A stretch of 64,000 nucleotides of DNA, from positions 2,735,518-2,799,517 of the forward strand of contig NZ_OY782498.1 in assembly GCF_963677845.1 (NCBI RefSeq), read 5' to 3'. The DNA is from an uncultured Pseudodesulfovibrio sp. (GTDB taxonomy: Bacteria > Desulfobacterota > Desulfovibrionia > Desulfovibrionales > Desulfovibrionaceae). How positions within the stretch are numbered: the stretch's first letter is position 1; each line of letters starts with the position of its first letter. Under the pieces are notes generated by a model. The model did no database searches. It was not told the DNA's origin and worked only from the letters and a program-made list of their open reading frames with translations. A program made the translations under genes and the position numbers. Shown one piece after another: positions 45,571 through 53,430 of the stretch.

Positions 45571-45991
45571 GAATCTCCTGAAAGAGTATGAATGAATCAG
45601 GGCGCAAAGACAGGCAGTCGAGCACGTTTTCACACGTCACGACCTGACGCCGTGGGGAGCAGGAATGCTCGGCGGCGAATACGGGACTGCCTCATTCTCT
45701 TTCATCCGGACTGTTACCGTCGGCCCCGGAATCACACCGGGTCTGCTGACCCTCCCAACAGAGGGAGGCGCTCGCGGGCTTTCTGGCAAAACCAGATTAC
45801 CGCCGGTGGGGACTTCCACCCCGCCCTGAGAACAAGTTGGGAAAGAATTAAGGACTTTCAAAGAGATGTCAACACATTCCCCTCAAAAAAATATCTATTT
45901 CCCAAACCCTTTGTGTGACAACGAAAAAAGAAACAAACACATATGGAGGAAGCCTTGCCCACACGCTCAAAAAGGGGTACTGCTTTCGTCC
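45571..45991. other. Riboswitch leader of ribB and start region of hypA
   Basis: On the minus strand this is the ribB leader: the FMN aptamer at 45694-45836, then about 120 bases of expression platform. On the plus strand, about 45850-45991 precedes hypA and contains an 18-codon upstream frame (45943-45999). Confidence 0.8.
45694..45836 (-). promoter_or_regulatory. FMN riboswitch (RFN element)
   Basis: Read on the minus strand, all hallmark blocks occur in order: TTCTCAGGGCGGGGTG, CCCCACCGGCGGTAA, GCCCGCGAGCG, GGGTCAGCAGACCCGGTG, ATTCCGGGGCCGACGGT and AGTCCGGATGAAAGAGAA. FMN binding should lower expression of ribB, which starts about 125 bases downstream. The P3 region carries a perfect CCTCCC/GGGAGG stem. 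Confidence 0.97.
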
Positions 45992-46348
45992 ATGCATGAA
46001 ATGTCAATAGTCGAATCCATCCTCGGCATCTTACGAGAAGAAATGGTCAAATATGACGGCCAGCGGCTCAAGAAAGTCACCATCAAAAACGGTCAATTGG
46101 CCGGAGCGGTGTCTGAATCCCTGACATTCGCCTGGGACGCACTCATCCCCGGCGGAGAATTTGATGGGGCTGAGCTTGAGATTATCGAGGTACCGGTCAA
46201 GGTCGCGTGCGGTGAGTGTGGCGAAGAGTTCAGCCCGGAGCATGCCAGGTGCATGCCCTGTCCGAAATGTGAGGCATTACTCGGCCACCACGTACTGGAA
46301 GGTAAAGAGCTACTGATCGATTCCATCGAAGTGGACGACCAGCAATAA
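45992..46348 (+). CDS. hypA: Hydrogenase nickel-insertion protein HypA
   Basis: 118 residues. It delivers nickel to [NiFe]-hydrogenase with HypB. The N-terminal MHEMSIV carries the Ni-binding His2; the zinc ribbon is CGECGEEFSPEHARCMPCPKC. No good ribosome site precedes ATG 45992. Instead, an 18-codon frame from ATG 45943 (through GGAGG and TTG 45955) ends at a TGA that overlaps the hypA start, which may couple translation. hypB starts 18 bases after its stop. No hydrogenase structural gene is in the window. Confidence 0.95.
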   Translation: MHEMSIVESILGILREEMVKYDGQRLKKVTIKNGQLAGAVSESLTFAWDALIPGGEFDGAELEIIEVPVKVACGECGEEFSPEHARCMPCPKCEALLGHHVLEGKELLIDSIEVDDQQ

Positions 46349-46366
46349 GCATAGCAAGGAGAGATC

Positions 46367-47026
46367 ATGTCCAAGGAAGTCACTATAGTTCGCAATGTGC
46401 TTGAGGCCAACGATCGTCTGGCCGACGAGCTGCAAAACAAATTTCGCGTCAAAAAAATCCTGTGCCTGAACCTCATGAGTTCTCCGGGCGCAGGCAAGAC
46501 AACCCTTCTGGAACGAACCCTGACCGAGCTCAAAGACGAGTTCAAGATGGCCGTTATCGAAGGTGATCTGCAAACTGACAACGACGCTCAGCGTGTGGCC
46601 GCAACTGGCGCACAGGCTGTACAGATCAACACCGAGGGCGGTTGTCATCTGGATTCCGGCATGGTCCTGGATGCACTCAAGGCCATCGACACCGATGGTC
46701 TGGACATCCTGTTTATCGAAAATGTCGGCAATCTGGTCTGCCCTGCAGAATTCAACGTGGGTGAAGACTTCAAGGTGACATTGTTGTCAGTTGCCGAAGG
46801 TGACGACAAACCGGAGAAATATCCGTTCATGTTCCATATCTCCGCAGTCATGCTGCTCAACAAAGTGGACCTGCTCCCCTATGTTGATTTTGACATGGAC
46901 AAAGCCAAGAACCACGCCACTGCCCTGAACAAGGAAATCGAGGTTATGCCTATTTCTGCCCGTTCGGGTGAAAACATGGATCAATGGTATAACTGGCTTC
47001 GCGCCAAGCGTGCTGAGAAAATGTAA
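46367..47026 (+). CDS. hypB: Hydrogenase maturation GTPase HypB
   Basis: 219 residues. SIMIBI-class GTPase: Walker A SSPGAGKTTLLE, EGDLQTDNDAQRV, ENVGNLVCPAEF and the base-recognition LLNKVDLLPY. It powers nickel transfer from HypA to the hydrogenase large subunit. The N-terminus lacks both the CxxCGC nickel motif and the His-rich stretch of some homologues, so it is the minimal form. AAGGAG lies 7 bases upstream. A strong terminator follows. Confidence 0.96.
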   Translation: MSKEVTIVRNVLEANDRLADELQNKFRVKKILCLNLMSSPGAGKTTLLERTLTELKDEFKMAVIEGDLQTDNDAQRVAATGAQAVQINTEGGCHLDSGMVLDALKAIDTDGLDILFIENVGNLVCPAEFNVGEDFKVTLLSVAEGDDKPEKYPFMFHISAVMLLNKVDLLPYVDFDMDKAKNHATALNKEIEVMPISARSGENMDQWYNWLRAKRAEKM

Positions 47027-47044
47027 TTCATTTTTGAAAGAATG

Positions 47045-47083
47045 AAGGCCCCTGTTCGTAAGTACGAACAGGGGCCTTTTTTT
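47045..47083 (+). terminator. Terminator of hypAB
   Basis: Fifteen-base perfect stem (47045-47059 with 47064-47078) around a 4-base loop, then a T tract. Confidence 0.92.
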
Positions 47084-47214
47084 AAACGATCGCGCTGAGC
47101 ACCTATCTTCCATTCTTCATTGCTGCATTCTGCCCCACCACAAATGGGATATTTTTTCGCCCAAAACTCCATTTCTTCATTGGCAGAACGCCAGTCCAAG
47201 AGTATCATCCCCCT

Positions 47215-48540
47215 ATGTCATTTCCATCCAACCTTCCTCTTGAGGACGTTTTCGCCTCCATCGCAGACGGTCTGTTCACCGTAGATACAGACTGGAATAT
47301 CACGTATTTCAACGAGGCAGCCCAACGTATAACGGGTATCGGTCAGGATGAAGCGGTCGGATGCAAATGCTGGGACGTATTCCGTTCTTCTCTATGTGAC
47401 GGCAATTGTGCCATCGGCCAATGTATGAAAACCGGTGGCCGCATCGTCAATAAATCCATTTTCATCGTCCGCAACGATGGCACGACCCTGCCCATATCCA
47501 TTTCCGCCTCTACATTGCGCGACAGCGAAGGCCAGATGATCGGCGGTGTTGAGACCTTTCGCGACCTGACTGAAATCCATGCCAAACGCCAACAAGCCAA
47601 AGATGTTTACCGTTATGAAAATATAGTTGGTCGTAGTCAGCCCTTGGAAAAGATATTCCGCATCCTGCCCCGCATCAGTGAAAGCGAAGCAACGACGCTT
47701 CTTCTCGGCCAATCAGGTACTGGCAAGGAACTGTTTGCTCGAGCCATCCACAATTTGAGTCCACGCAAAAACAACCCATTTGTGCCTGTGAACTGCGGAG
47801 CACTGCCGGACACACTGCTTGAATCTGAACTGTTCGGATATAAAAAAGGCGCATTTACTGACGCTCGCACCGACAAACCTGGACGTTTTGAAATGGCGGA
47901 TGGCGGCACTGTCTTCCTTGATGAAATCGGAGACATGCCGGGAAAACTTCAGGTCAAACTCCTCCGTTTCCTGCAAGATAAAATGTACGAACCGCTCGGA
48001 GGTGTCGCACCGATCCACGCCGATGTGCGTGTTATCGCTGCGACGAACAAAGATCTGGAACAGGCCGTTGCAGACGGCAGTTTCCGACAAGACCTGTTCT
48101 ATCGACTCAATGTGGTCACTTTGACCCTGCCGCCCCTCAAGAAACGCCACGAAGACCTCCCCCTGCTCATCGACCACTTCCTCGGTGAATTCAATGCGAT
48201 ACAGGGCAAATCCATTCAGGGCGTTAGCGAAGACACCTTGCACATTCTGCTGCACCACGAATTCCCCGGCAATGTTCGCGAGTTGGAAAACATCCTTGAA
48301 TATGCATTCATCCTCTGCCGCGAAGGACTCATTCAGGTGGAACACCTGCCGGAATACCTTCATCCCGACAACCATGACATTCACGGCCCTGACCCTTTAC
48401 GCGGCTCCATGGATGAGATCAAACGTCGGGCTGCAAGACATGCCGTGGAGCGCAACAACGGCAAAAAGATGGCTGCCTGCCGTGATTTAAAAATTACTAA
48501 AGACACTCTTCGCAAGATGCTCACCGAGTCAAAAGACTAA
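47215..48540 (+). CDS. Sigma54-dependent activator with a Cys-rich PAS domain (Orp-cluster type)
   Basis: 441 residues. PAS domain about 8-120 with C50, C52, C61, C65 and C70 (CKCWDVFRSSLCDGNCAIGQC); AAA+ about 135-370 with Walker A GQSGTGKE at 165-172; C-terminal Fis-type helix-turn-helix. The sigma54-contact loop reads GAFTDA (212-217) rather than GAFTGA. There is no receiver domain, so the PAS probably senses redox or a metal directly. Domain order and the neighbouring NifX-like and Mrp genes match the activator of the Desulfovibrio orp cluster. Likely target: the sigma54 promoter at 48636-48651. Confidence 0.93.
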   Translation: MSFPSNLPLEDVFASIADGLFTVDTDWNITYFNEAAQRITGIGQDEAVGCKCWDVFRSSLCDGNCAIGQCMKTGGRIVNKSIFIVRNDGTTLPISISASTLRDSEGQMIGGVETFRDLTEIHAKRQQAKDVYRYENIVGRSQPLEKIFRILPRISESEATTLLLGQSGTGKELFARAIHNLSPRKNNPFVPVNCGALPDTLLESELFGYKKGAFTDARTDKPGRFEMADGGTVFLDEIGDMPGKLQVKLLRFLQDKMYEPLGGVAPIHADVRVIAATNKDLEQAVADGSFRQDLFYRLNVVTLTLPPLKKRHEDLPLLIDHFLGEFNAIQGKSIQGVSEDTLHILLHHEFPGNVRELENILEYAFILCREGLIQVEHLPEYLHPDNHDIHGPDPLRGSMDEIKRRAARHAVERNNGKKMAACRDLKITKDTLRKMLTESKD

Positions 48541-48635
48541 TAATTCGCCATCGATGAACCGCGCTCGGACTAATTATTCGCCCATACAATAAGACCAAAA
48601 AATATAAGTCATTGAAATAACAACGCTATATTTAA

Positions 48636-48651
48636 TGGCATGCTCTATGCT
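48636..48651 (+). promoter_or_regulatory. Sigma54 promoter of the NifX-like/mrp pair
   Basis: TGGCATGCTCTATGCT: GG and GC are separated by exactly ten bases; one mismatch in the -24 box (TGGCAT) and one in the -12 box (ATGCT). It lies about 50 bases before the NifX-like start and just after the sigma54 activator gene. Confidence 0.68.
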
Positions 48652-48701
48652 CTATTAATCGTAACCGGCTCAAGTCCGCCGGATTTTTTGGAGTAGTGAG
48701 C

Positions 48702-49052
48702 ATGAAAGCAGATTCTGCAAATCTCATCTGCCTGGCGTGCTACCAGGACCGGTTGGCATCTGTGTGTGAAAACGCAGATGGATATAAGCTTTTTGAAATA
48801 CGTGACACCAAATTTTACCCCGCAGGCCTCCTATCCCTTCCCTCAAAGGACCCTATGGACAGGACATCCGCCATATTGGCCTGCGGGGTAACTGTCTTTT
48901 TATGTGGTGCCATTTGTAATCAAACACGCGCCAGACTCGAAGAAGGTGGCGTCACCGTACTGCCATGGCTCACCGGCACCCAAGATCAAATTCTCGATGG
49001 ATTTCTCAACAAAACTCTGGACGATCTGGTCATGCCGGGCACACGGATTTGA
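48702..49052 (+). CDS. NifX/NafY-like (dinitrogenase Fe-Mo cofactor) protein, Orp-type
   Basis: 116 residues of the NifB/NifX/NafY domain family. The domain core is LASVCENADGYKLFEI, LACGVTVFLCGAICNQTRARLEEGGVTVLPWLTG. In Desulfovibrio a protein of this class, ORP, carries a Mo-Cu cluster and belongs to a complex linked to cell division. ATG 48702 is chosen (GGAG 8 bases upstream) over a GTG two codons earlier. Cysteines at about 9, 12 and 18, and two more in the core, could bind metal. A CGGCGTC-type hairpin follows before mrp. Confidence 0.83.
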   Translation: MKADSANLICLACYQDRLASVCENADGYKLFEIRDTKFYPAGLLSLPSKDPMDRTSAILACGVTVFLCGAICNQTRARLEEGGVTVLPWLTGTQDQILDGFLNKTLDDLVMPGTRI

Positions 49053-49128
49053 CATTTTCGCGAGTATGGTTATCTCTCTGTAACCCACAGGAATCCGAGA
49101 TTCCGCAGGTGGTAAAAGACATTGCAAA

Positions 49129-49153
49129 GGCGGCGTCAAACCGCCATTTTTTT
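49129..49153 (+). terminator. Weak attenuator before mrp
   Basis: Five-base stem GGCGG/CCGCC, 7-base loop, then ATTTTTTTA. It probably lets some transcription through to mrp. Confidence 0.55.
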
Positions 49154-49164
49154 AGGAGTATATC

Positions 49165-50040
49165 ATGAGTGAATGCGAAGGATGCTCTTCTGCCGCACCT
49201 GACGGGAGCTGTACGAGCACGACTGGTTGTGACAACCCCGAAGAATTGAAACTGCAACAGACCCTTGGCCGCATCAAGCATAAGATTGTGGTCATGTCCG
49301 GCAAGGGTGGCGTTGGCAAATCTACTGTCGCCACCAACATTGCCGTAGCCCTGTCGCTGGCTGGCAAAAAAGTCGGCCTGCTTGACGTTGATGTCCACGG
49401 TCCGAGCTTGCCTCGCATGCTCTCCCTGAAAGGCCAAAGGCCGCATATGGGTGACCGCACCATGGAACCGGTCCCCTGGAGTAAGAATCTCTCGGTCATG
49501 TCTCTTGGCTTCCTGCTCGAAGACGACCGTCAGGCCGTTATCTGGCGTGGTCCAGTCAAAATGGGACTGATCAAACAATTTGTTGAAGACGTCATGTGGG
49601 GCGATCTGGATTATCTGGTCGTAGATTGCCCCCCAGGCACCGGAGACGAACCTCTGTCCACTCTGCAGACCCTCGGACCCACGGCCATGGGCGTCATTGT
49701 CACTACCCCGCAAGGCGTGGCCATTGACGATGTCCGCCGCTCCGTCTCCTTTGTGGGAGAAGTCGGCAACCGTGTACTCGGCATCATCGAGAACATGTCC
49801 GGTTTCGCCTGCCCTGATTGTGGCGCTGTTCATGATATCTTCAAATCCGGTGGAGGCGAAGCACTGGCCAAAGAAGCGGGCGTCCAATTCCTGGGCCGCA
49901 TCCCGCTTGACCCGGCAGTCGCCAATTCCGGTGACGAAGGGTATCCTTTCCTGAAAGTCCACCGTGACACCGCTACAGGCAAAGCTTTGGAACAGGTCAT
50001 CCAGCCCATGCTGGCTCTACCAGATCCGCCCAAAGCGTAA
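49165..50040 (+). CDS. mrp: Mrp/NBP35-family iron-sulfur carrier ATPase
   Basis: 291 residues. Deviant Walker A MSGKGGVGKS at about residue 42, switch regions LLDVDVHGPSLPRML and VDCPPGTGDEPL. The family binds and transfers [4Fe-4S] clusters. The N-terminus has C4, C7, C16 and C22, an NBP35-like cluster site rare in short bacterial Mrp proteins, and a conserved CPDC lies near residue 215, the bridging-cluster motif. It follows the NifX-like gene in the Orp-type cluster and may load a metal cluster into it. AGGAG lies 7 bases upstream. Confidence 0.93.
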   Translation: MSECEGCSSAAPDGSCTSTTGCDNPEELKLQQTLGRIKHKIVVMSGKGGVGKSTVATNIAVALSLAGKKVGLLDVDVHGPSLPRMLSLKGQRPHMGDRTMEPVPWSKNLSVMSLGFLLEDDRQAVIWRGPVKMGLIKQFVEDVMWGDLDYLVVDCPPGTGDEPLSTLQTLGPTAMGVIVTTPQGVAIDDVRRSVSFVGEVGNRVLGIIENMSGFACPDCGAVHDIFKSGGGEALAKEAGVQFLGRIPLDPAVANSGDEGYPFLKVHRDTATGKALEQVIQPMLALPDPPKA

Positions 50041-50061
50041 AGCCCACACTGTATAAACATT

Positions 50062-50095
50062 AAATCCCCTCGGCGGTTACGCTGGGGGGATTTTT
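50062..50095 (+). terminator. Terminator of the NifX-like/mrp operon
   Basis: AAATCCCC/GGGGATTT stem (50062-50069, 50086-50093) with an inner GCG/CGC pair block, then a T tract. Confidence 0.8.
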
Positions 50096-50124
50096 CGTTG
50101 CAGAAGCAAATTGTGTCCATTCCG

Positions 50125-50814
50125 TCAGGCAACCCTTTCACTGGAGGAAAGGACATTAACCATGCCTCGTATCGCATCTGACGCTCTTTCAAACGCCTGA
50201 ACTACACGAGGATCAAATTGTGTCCCCGCACATCTGACAATTTCTTCTTTGGCCGAATCAAAATCCTTGGAGGCACGATAAGGCCGATCCTGCAGCATGG
50301 CTGACAAGCTATCCGCAACAGCGATAATTCTCGCACCCAAAGGAATTTGAATTCCCTTCAGTTTATGGGGATATCCGGTACCGTCATACCGCTCATGGTG
50401 GTGCAGTACCATATCCACTACACCAAGATTATTCAGAGATGATACAGGACGAAGAATATCAGCCCCAGCCTTTGGATGTCTGCGAATAGACTGCCATTCG
50501 CTTGCGTTCAGAGGCCCCCGTTTTTTCAACACGGAATCAGGCACTCCGATCTTACCGATATCATGCAGGTGTCCCGCCACATGAATAATATCCGCTTCGC
50601 TTGGCGACAGCCCCATGGAAAGAGCCAAAGCGTGTGAGACTTCGGCCACTTCCTCTGAATGCATTGAAGTGTATGGGTCTTTGGCATCTATGGCGAACCC
50701 AAGCGACTCCGCAAATTGATGAAGAACTGTTGTAACAAAATGAGCAGAGTCTGGCCGTGCGGAAAGAGGCTTCTCTCCGCCTCCCCCTTCCGCAAAGCTA
50801 TTGCCGGCAAGCAT
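50125..50814 (-). CDS. HD-GYP domain protein, probable cyclic-di-GMP phosphodiesterase
   Basis: 229 residues, with no receiver or membrane segment. The HD-GYP core occupies about residues 35-205: HSEEVAEVSHALA, the catalytic HDIGKIGVPDSVL, RRHPKAGADIL, HHHERYDGTGYPHKLKG with the GYP-type motif, and ADSLSAMLQDRPYR. Such enzymes hydrolyse cyclic-di-GMP. ATG 50814 follows directly on the stop of the TPR-like gene (TAAATG), so translation is coupled and the TPR protein may be its partner. The operon lies behind a Fur-box-like promoter. Confidence 0.92.
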   Translation of the reverse strand: MLAGNSFAEGGGGEKPLSARPDSAHFVTTVLHQFAESLGFAIDAKDPYTSMHSEEVAEVSHALALSMGLSPSEADIIHVAGHLHDIGKIGVPDSVLKKRGPLNASEWQSIRRHPKAGADILRPVSSLNNLGVVDMVLHHHERYDGTGYPHKLKGIQIPLGARIIAVADSLSAMLQDRPYRASKDFDSAKEEIVRCAGTQFDPRVVQAFERASDAIRGMVNVLSSSERVA

Positions 50815-51138
50815 TTACACAGCACCTGCCGGACGAGCGGACTCAAGCCGCGTCAGATTGCGAACAATGGTTTTATGCAAAGCATTGCCTTCACCCGCAC
50901 CTTCCACCGCAAAAAGAGCGGCAAGACGGAAGCAGGCCAAAGCCTCTTCATCCTTGCCGGACACCTGATGTACCAAGCCTATATTGTTGCGGACTTTTGC
51001 TTCATGTAAACGGGAATTCATCGATTTTGCCAAACGGTCAGCCTGAATGAGCTGAAACAAAGCATCATCAGTCTTACCTTCGTTGCAGGCCTTCATTCCT
51101 TCACGGTTCAATAATCCAAGTTGTCTTAACTGTGTCAT
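50815..51138 (-). CDS. Small TPR-like protein upstream of the HD-GYP enzyme
   Basis: 107 residues. Two or three helical hairpins of TPR type (LLNREGMKACNEGKTDDALFQLIQADRLAKS; HEAKVRNNIGLVHQVSGKDEEALACFRLAALFAVE). I start at ATG 51138 because AAGGAG lies 7 bases upstream; the frame is open 34 codons earlier with a hydrophobic stretch, but without a ribosome site and inside the leader hairpin region. It probably binds a protein, perhaps the HD-GYP enzyme encoded next. Confidence 0.78.
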   Translation of the reverse strand: MTQLRQLGLLNREGMKACNEGKTDDALFQLIQADRLAKSMNSRLHEAKVRNNIGLVHQVSGKDEEALACFRLAALFAVEGAGEGNALHKTIVRNLTRLESARPAGAV

Positions 51139-51172
51139 AATTAACTCCTTATTCTTACGATAGTTAGATCTC

Positions 51173-51196
51173 CGGTTCGCACTCATACGAACCGGC
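51173..51196 (-). promoter_or_regulatory. Leader hairpin of the TPR/HD-GYP operon
   Basis: CCGGTTCG/CGAACCGG, an 8-base perfect stem with an 8-base loop, in the middle of the predicted leader of about 140 bases. No T tract; a possible site of mRNA-level control. Confidence 0.5.
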
Positions 51197-51287
51197 ACAT
51201 ACATCGTCCAAACAAGAAAGCTGACAATGAAAAACAACAAACTGTGTCCAGTAGAATTGAGAATACTGTTGTGCGAAACATGAGAGG

Positions 51288-51316
51288 ACTATATTGATAT
51301 TGATTTTCAATTTCAA
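51288..51316 (-). promoter_or_regulatory. Sigma70 promoter of the TPR/HD-GYP operon
   Basis: On the minus strand TTGAAA (51316-51311), exactly 17 bases, then TATAGT (51293-51288). The Fur-box-like sequence lies between and over these elements. Confidence 0.65.
51296..51314 (-). promoter_or_regulatory. Fur-box-like operator over the TPR/HD-GYP promoter
   Basis: Plus-strand GATATTGATTTTCAATTTC matches the Fur consensus at 14 of 19 positions and shares GATTTTCAATTTC with the site at 4724-4742. It covers the spacer and -35 box, so bound Fur would block RNA polymerase. Confidence 0.6.
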
Positions 51317-51344
51317 GAACTATTTTATTTTTTCCGACACATAC

Positions 51345-51383
51345 AAAAAAGGACCTACTCCGTTCAAAACGGAATAGGTCCTT
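51345..51383 (-). terminator. Terminator of the phosphate-uptake operon
   Basis: AAGGACCTA-TCCGTT paired with AACGGA-TAGGTCCTT with one mismatch; on the minus strand followed by six T residues. It closes the PhoR-like/pitA/phoU-like run. Confidence 0.85.
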
Positions 51384-51422
51384 AATACTCTGTTCGGCTA
51401 TAAAAACCGGATATACAGGCGC

Positions 51423-52097
51423 TTAACGCGCCATCATGGAACGAAGCAGTTCAGCACAATTCTCAGTATTGTGCCCCATGTTGTCCAAGCAATCCACAAA
51501 GTGAATCAACTGATAGATATCCTTGAAATCGATATCCTTATCATAAATTTTCTTGTGCAGGGCATTCTTCATGTGACGCACGTTGTCACGCTCACGCCGC
51601 ACTTTGCGGAAGCACTCCTTGGTCCCTTCGCGGTCCAAAGATTCACCATGAATGATGGCAATAGTGGATTTCAAGGCGGGGCCAAGTAACACGGTGCAGC
51701 GAGCAATACCATCAAGCAGGAAAATCAGGTCCTTCTGCACGTCTTCAGGAATAACAACCTTACGCATAGCCAGCCAGTACAAAGCGTCCTGAGCGGCATC
51801 AAGGATGTTATCCTGACTCTTGGTGTAGCTAAGGAACAATGGCTTTTCCACGGCCATGAACAGCCCTTTGGGCAGATGATTGCGGATGTTGCGCTTGATG
51901 GAATCAGCGTGATTCTCGATTTCATCCACGGAACGGGTCAACTCCTCGAACTCACGGCAGACACCGCCGGAGACGTAGCACTCCAAAGAATCGTCGATGG
52001 CCGCAATGCACTCTGCGATCTTGTCATAGTGTTCAACAAGACCGTCCATGGGCGAACGGTTGGCAAGCAAACCGAAAAAAGGAATTTTCAAAGACAT
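51423..52097 (-). CDS. PhoU-like DUF47 protein, Pit accessory factor
   Basis: 224 residues, an all-helical DUF47/PhoU-like protein (LLANRSPMDGLVEHYDKIAECIAAID; ENHADSIKRNIRNHLPKG; DCLDNMGHNTENCAELL). Such proteins are encoded beside PiT permeases and are thought to regulate phosphate uptake, with Asp/Glu-rich helices that can bind metal. It lies 43 bases after pitA on the same strand, with GAGAGG upstream, and is followed by a terminator. Confidence 0.88.
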   Translation of the reverse strand: MSLKIPFFGLLANRSPMDGLVEHYDKIAECIAAIDDSLECYVSGGVCREFEELTRSVDEIENHADSIKRNIRNHLPKGLFMAVEKPLFLSYTKSQDNILDAAQDALYWLAMRKVVIPEDVQKDLIFLLDGIARCTVLLGPALKSTIAIIHGESLDREGTKECFRKVRRERDNVRHMKNALHKKIYDKDIDFKDIYQLIHFVDCLDNMGHNTENCAELLRSMMAR

Positions 52098-52140
52098 ATG
52101 TATAACCTCTCTTGAAAAGGATCGTCGTTAATTTCGTAAC

Positions 52141-53379
52141 CTAGCTGTAACACAACCATTTCAACAGCACAAAGATAACAATACTGGTCAGGGCCGCTAT
52201 AGGCACAGTGGCGACCCAGTAGGCCACGATTCTGAACAGAACACGAAAATCAACGGCATGAAAACCGCGAGCCAAGCCAACGCCAACGACGCCACCCACG
52301 GCTGCATGAGTCGTAGAAACAGGCAACCCGAGATTGGATGCCACGAGCACGGTGGAAGCCGCGCCGACATCAACGGCGAAGCCTCGAGTATTGGTCAATG
52401 TGGTGATTTTTGTCCCGACCGTTGCCATAACTTTATGGCCGAGTACGGCGATACCAATCGCAATGCCACACCCTCCCAGTACAAGCATGGGCCATGGGAC
52501 TTCCGCTTTGGAGAGCAACACGTGTTCCTTGGCGATCAGATAAATGGCAGCAACAGGACCGATGGCATTAGCTACATCGTTTGCGCCCTGAGACAAGGCG
52601 ACATAACAGGATGTACCCACCTGCATTTTTCGAAAAACCCGCTCCACACCCTCTGCGCCTTCTTCCTCGTCAATAGCAATACGATTGACGAGTATTTTTC
52701 CCAAAAGCCAGGCAAGAAATGACAAGGCTGCGGCGATAGCCAAGGACTGCATCCAATGTAAATTCAAAGATTTTCCCGCCGGAGTCTTGTACAGAAAAGA
52801 CAAGGAAATCATGGACAAAGTAATGGCAATCCAAATTGGCGCCCAGAATTTTGCCTGTTTGATAAATTGTCGCTTAAACAGAATATACTTCCTGATATGC
52901 GAAAAAATAAAATAGGCAATTCCGGCGGCAAGGAATGGTGAAATAATCCAGGACAGGACAATACCACCCATTTTAAGCCAGTTAACCACATCCGGTCCGC
53001 CAGCAACCAGCCCGAAGCCCATGATGGCCCCGACAATGGAGTGCGTTGATGAAACTGGTAGCGACGTCAATGTCGCCACCAAGACCCAGATGCCCGCAGC
53101 AAGCAAAGCCGCAAACATGCCTATCATGATGATTTTGGGATCAGTAATCACTTCCGGGTTGATAATCCCTTTACTGATGGTCGCCGTAACATGAGAACCG
53201 AGAAAAACCGCACCGACGAAATTAAGACTTCCGGCGATGAACACGGCCTGCTTCACGGTGATGGCCCGTGCCCCCACAGCCGAAGCCATGGAATTCGCCA
53301 CATCGTTTGCCCCGAGGTTGAAGGCCATGAGGAAGCCCGCGCCCAGAGACAAGTACAAAAACAGATCGTAAATATCCAT
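52141..53379 (-). CDS. pitA: PiT-family inorganic phosphate permease
   Basis: 412 residues with about ten membrane helices. The duplicated PiT signatures are both present: GANDVANSMASAVGARAIT in the N-terminal half and GANDVANAIGPVAAIYLI in the C-terminal half, plus LPVSSTHSIVG and LPVSTTHAAVGGVVG. It takes up phosphate, probably as a metal-phosphate complex driven by protons or sodium. It lies between the PhoR-like kinase and the PhoU-like accessory gene, with AGAGGGG upstream. Confidence 0.95.
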   Translation of the reverse strand: MDIYDLFLYLSLGAGFLMAFNLGANDVANSMASAVGARAITVKQAVFIAGSLNFVGAVFLGSHVTATISKGIINPEVITDPKIIMIGMFAALLAAGIWVLVATLTSLPVSSTHSIVGAIMGFGLVAGGPDVVNWLKMGGIVLSWIISPFLAAGIAYFIFSHIRKYILFKRQFIKQAKFWAPIWIAITLSMISLSFLYKTPAGKSLNLHWMQSLAIAAALSFLAWLLGKILVNRIAIDEEEGAEGVERVFRKMQVGTSCYVALSQGANDVANAIGPVAAIYLIAKEHVLLSKAEVPWPMLVLGGCGIAIGIAVLGHKVMATVGTKITTLTNTRGFAVDVGAASTVLVASNLGLPVSTTHAAVGGVVGVGLARGFHAVDFRVLFRIVAYWVATVPIAALTSIVIFVLLKWLCYS

Positions 53380-53430
53380 TATGATGCCCCTCTTTCGAGG
53401 GAATTGGTTAAATGTTCCACGCGTAGCCGA

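Noticed and set aside
49030..49962. Open frame antisense to mrp
   Set aside because: mrp on the plus strand has the deviant Walker A and Fe-S motifs; no feature supports the antisense frame.
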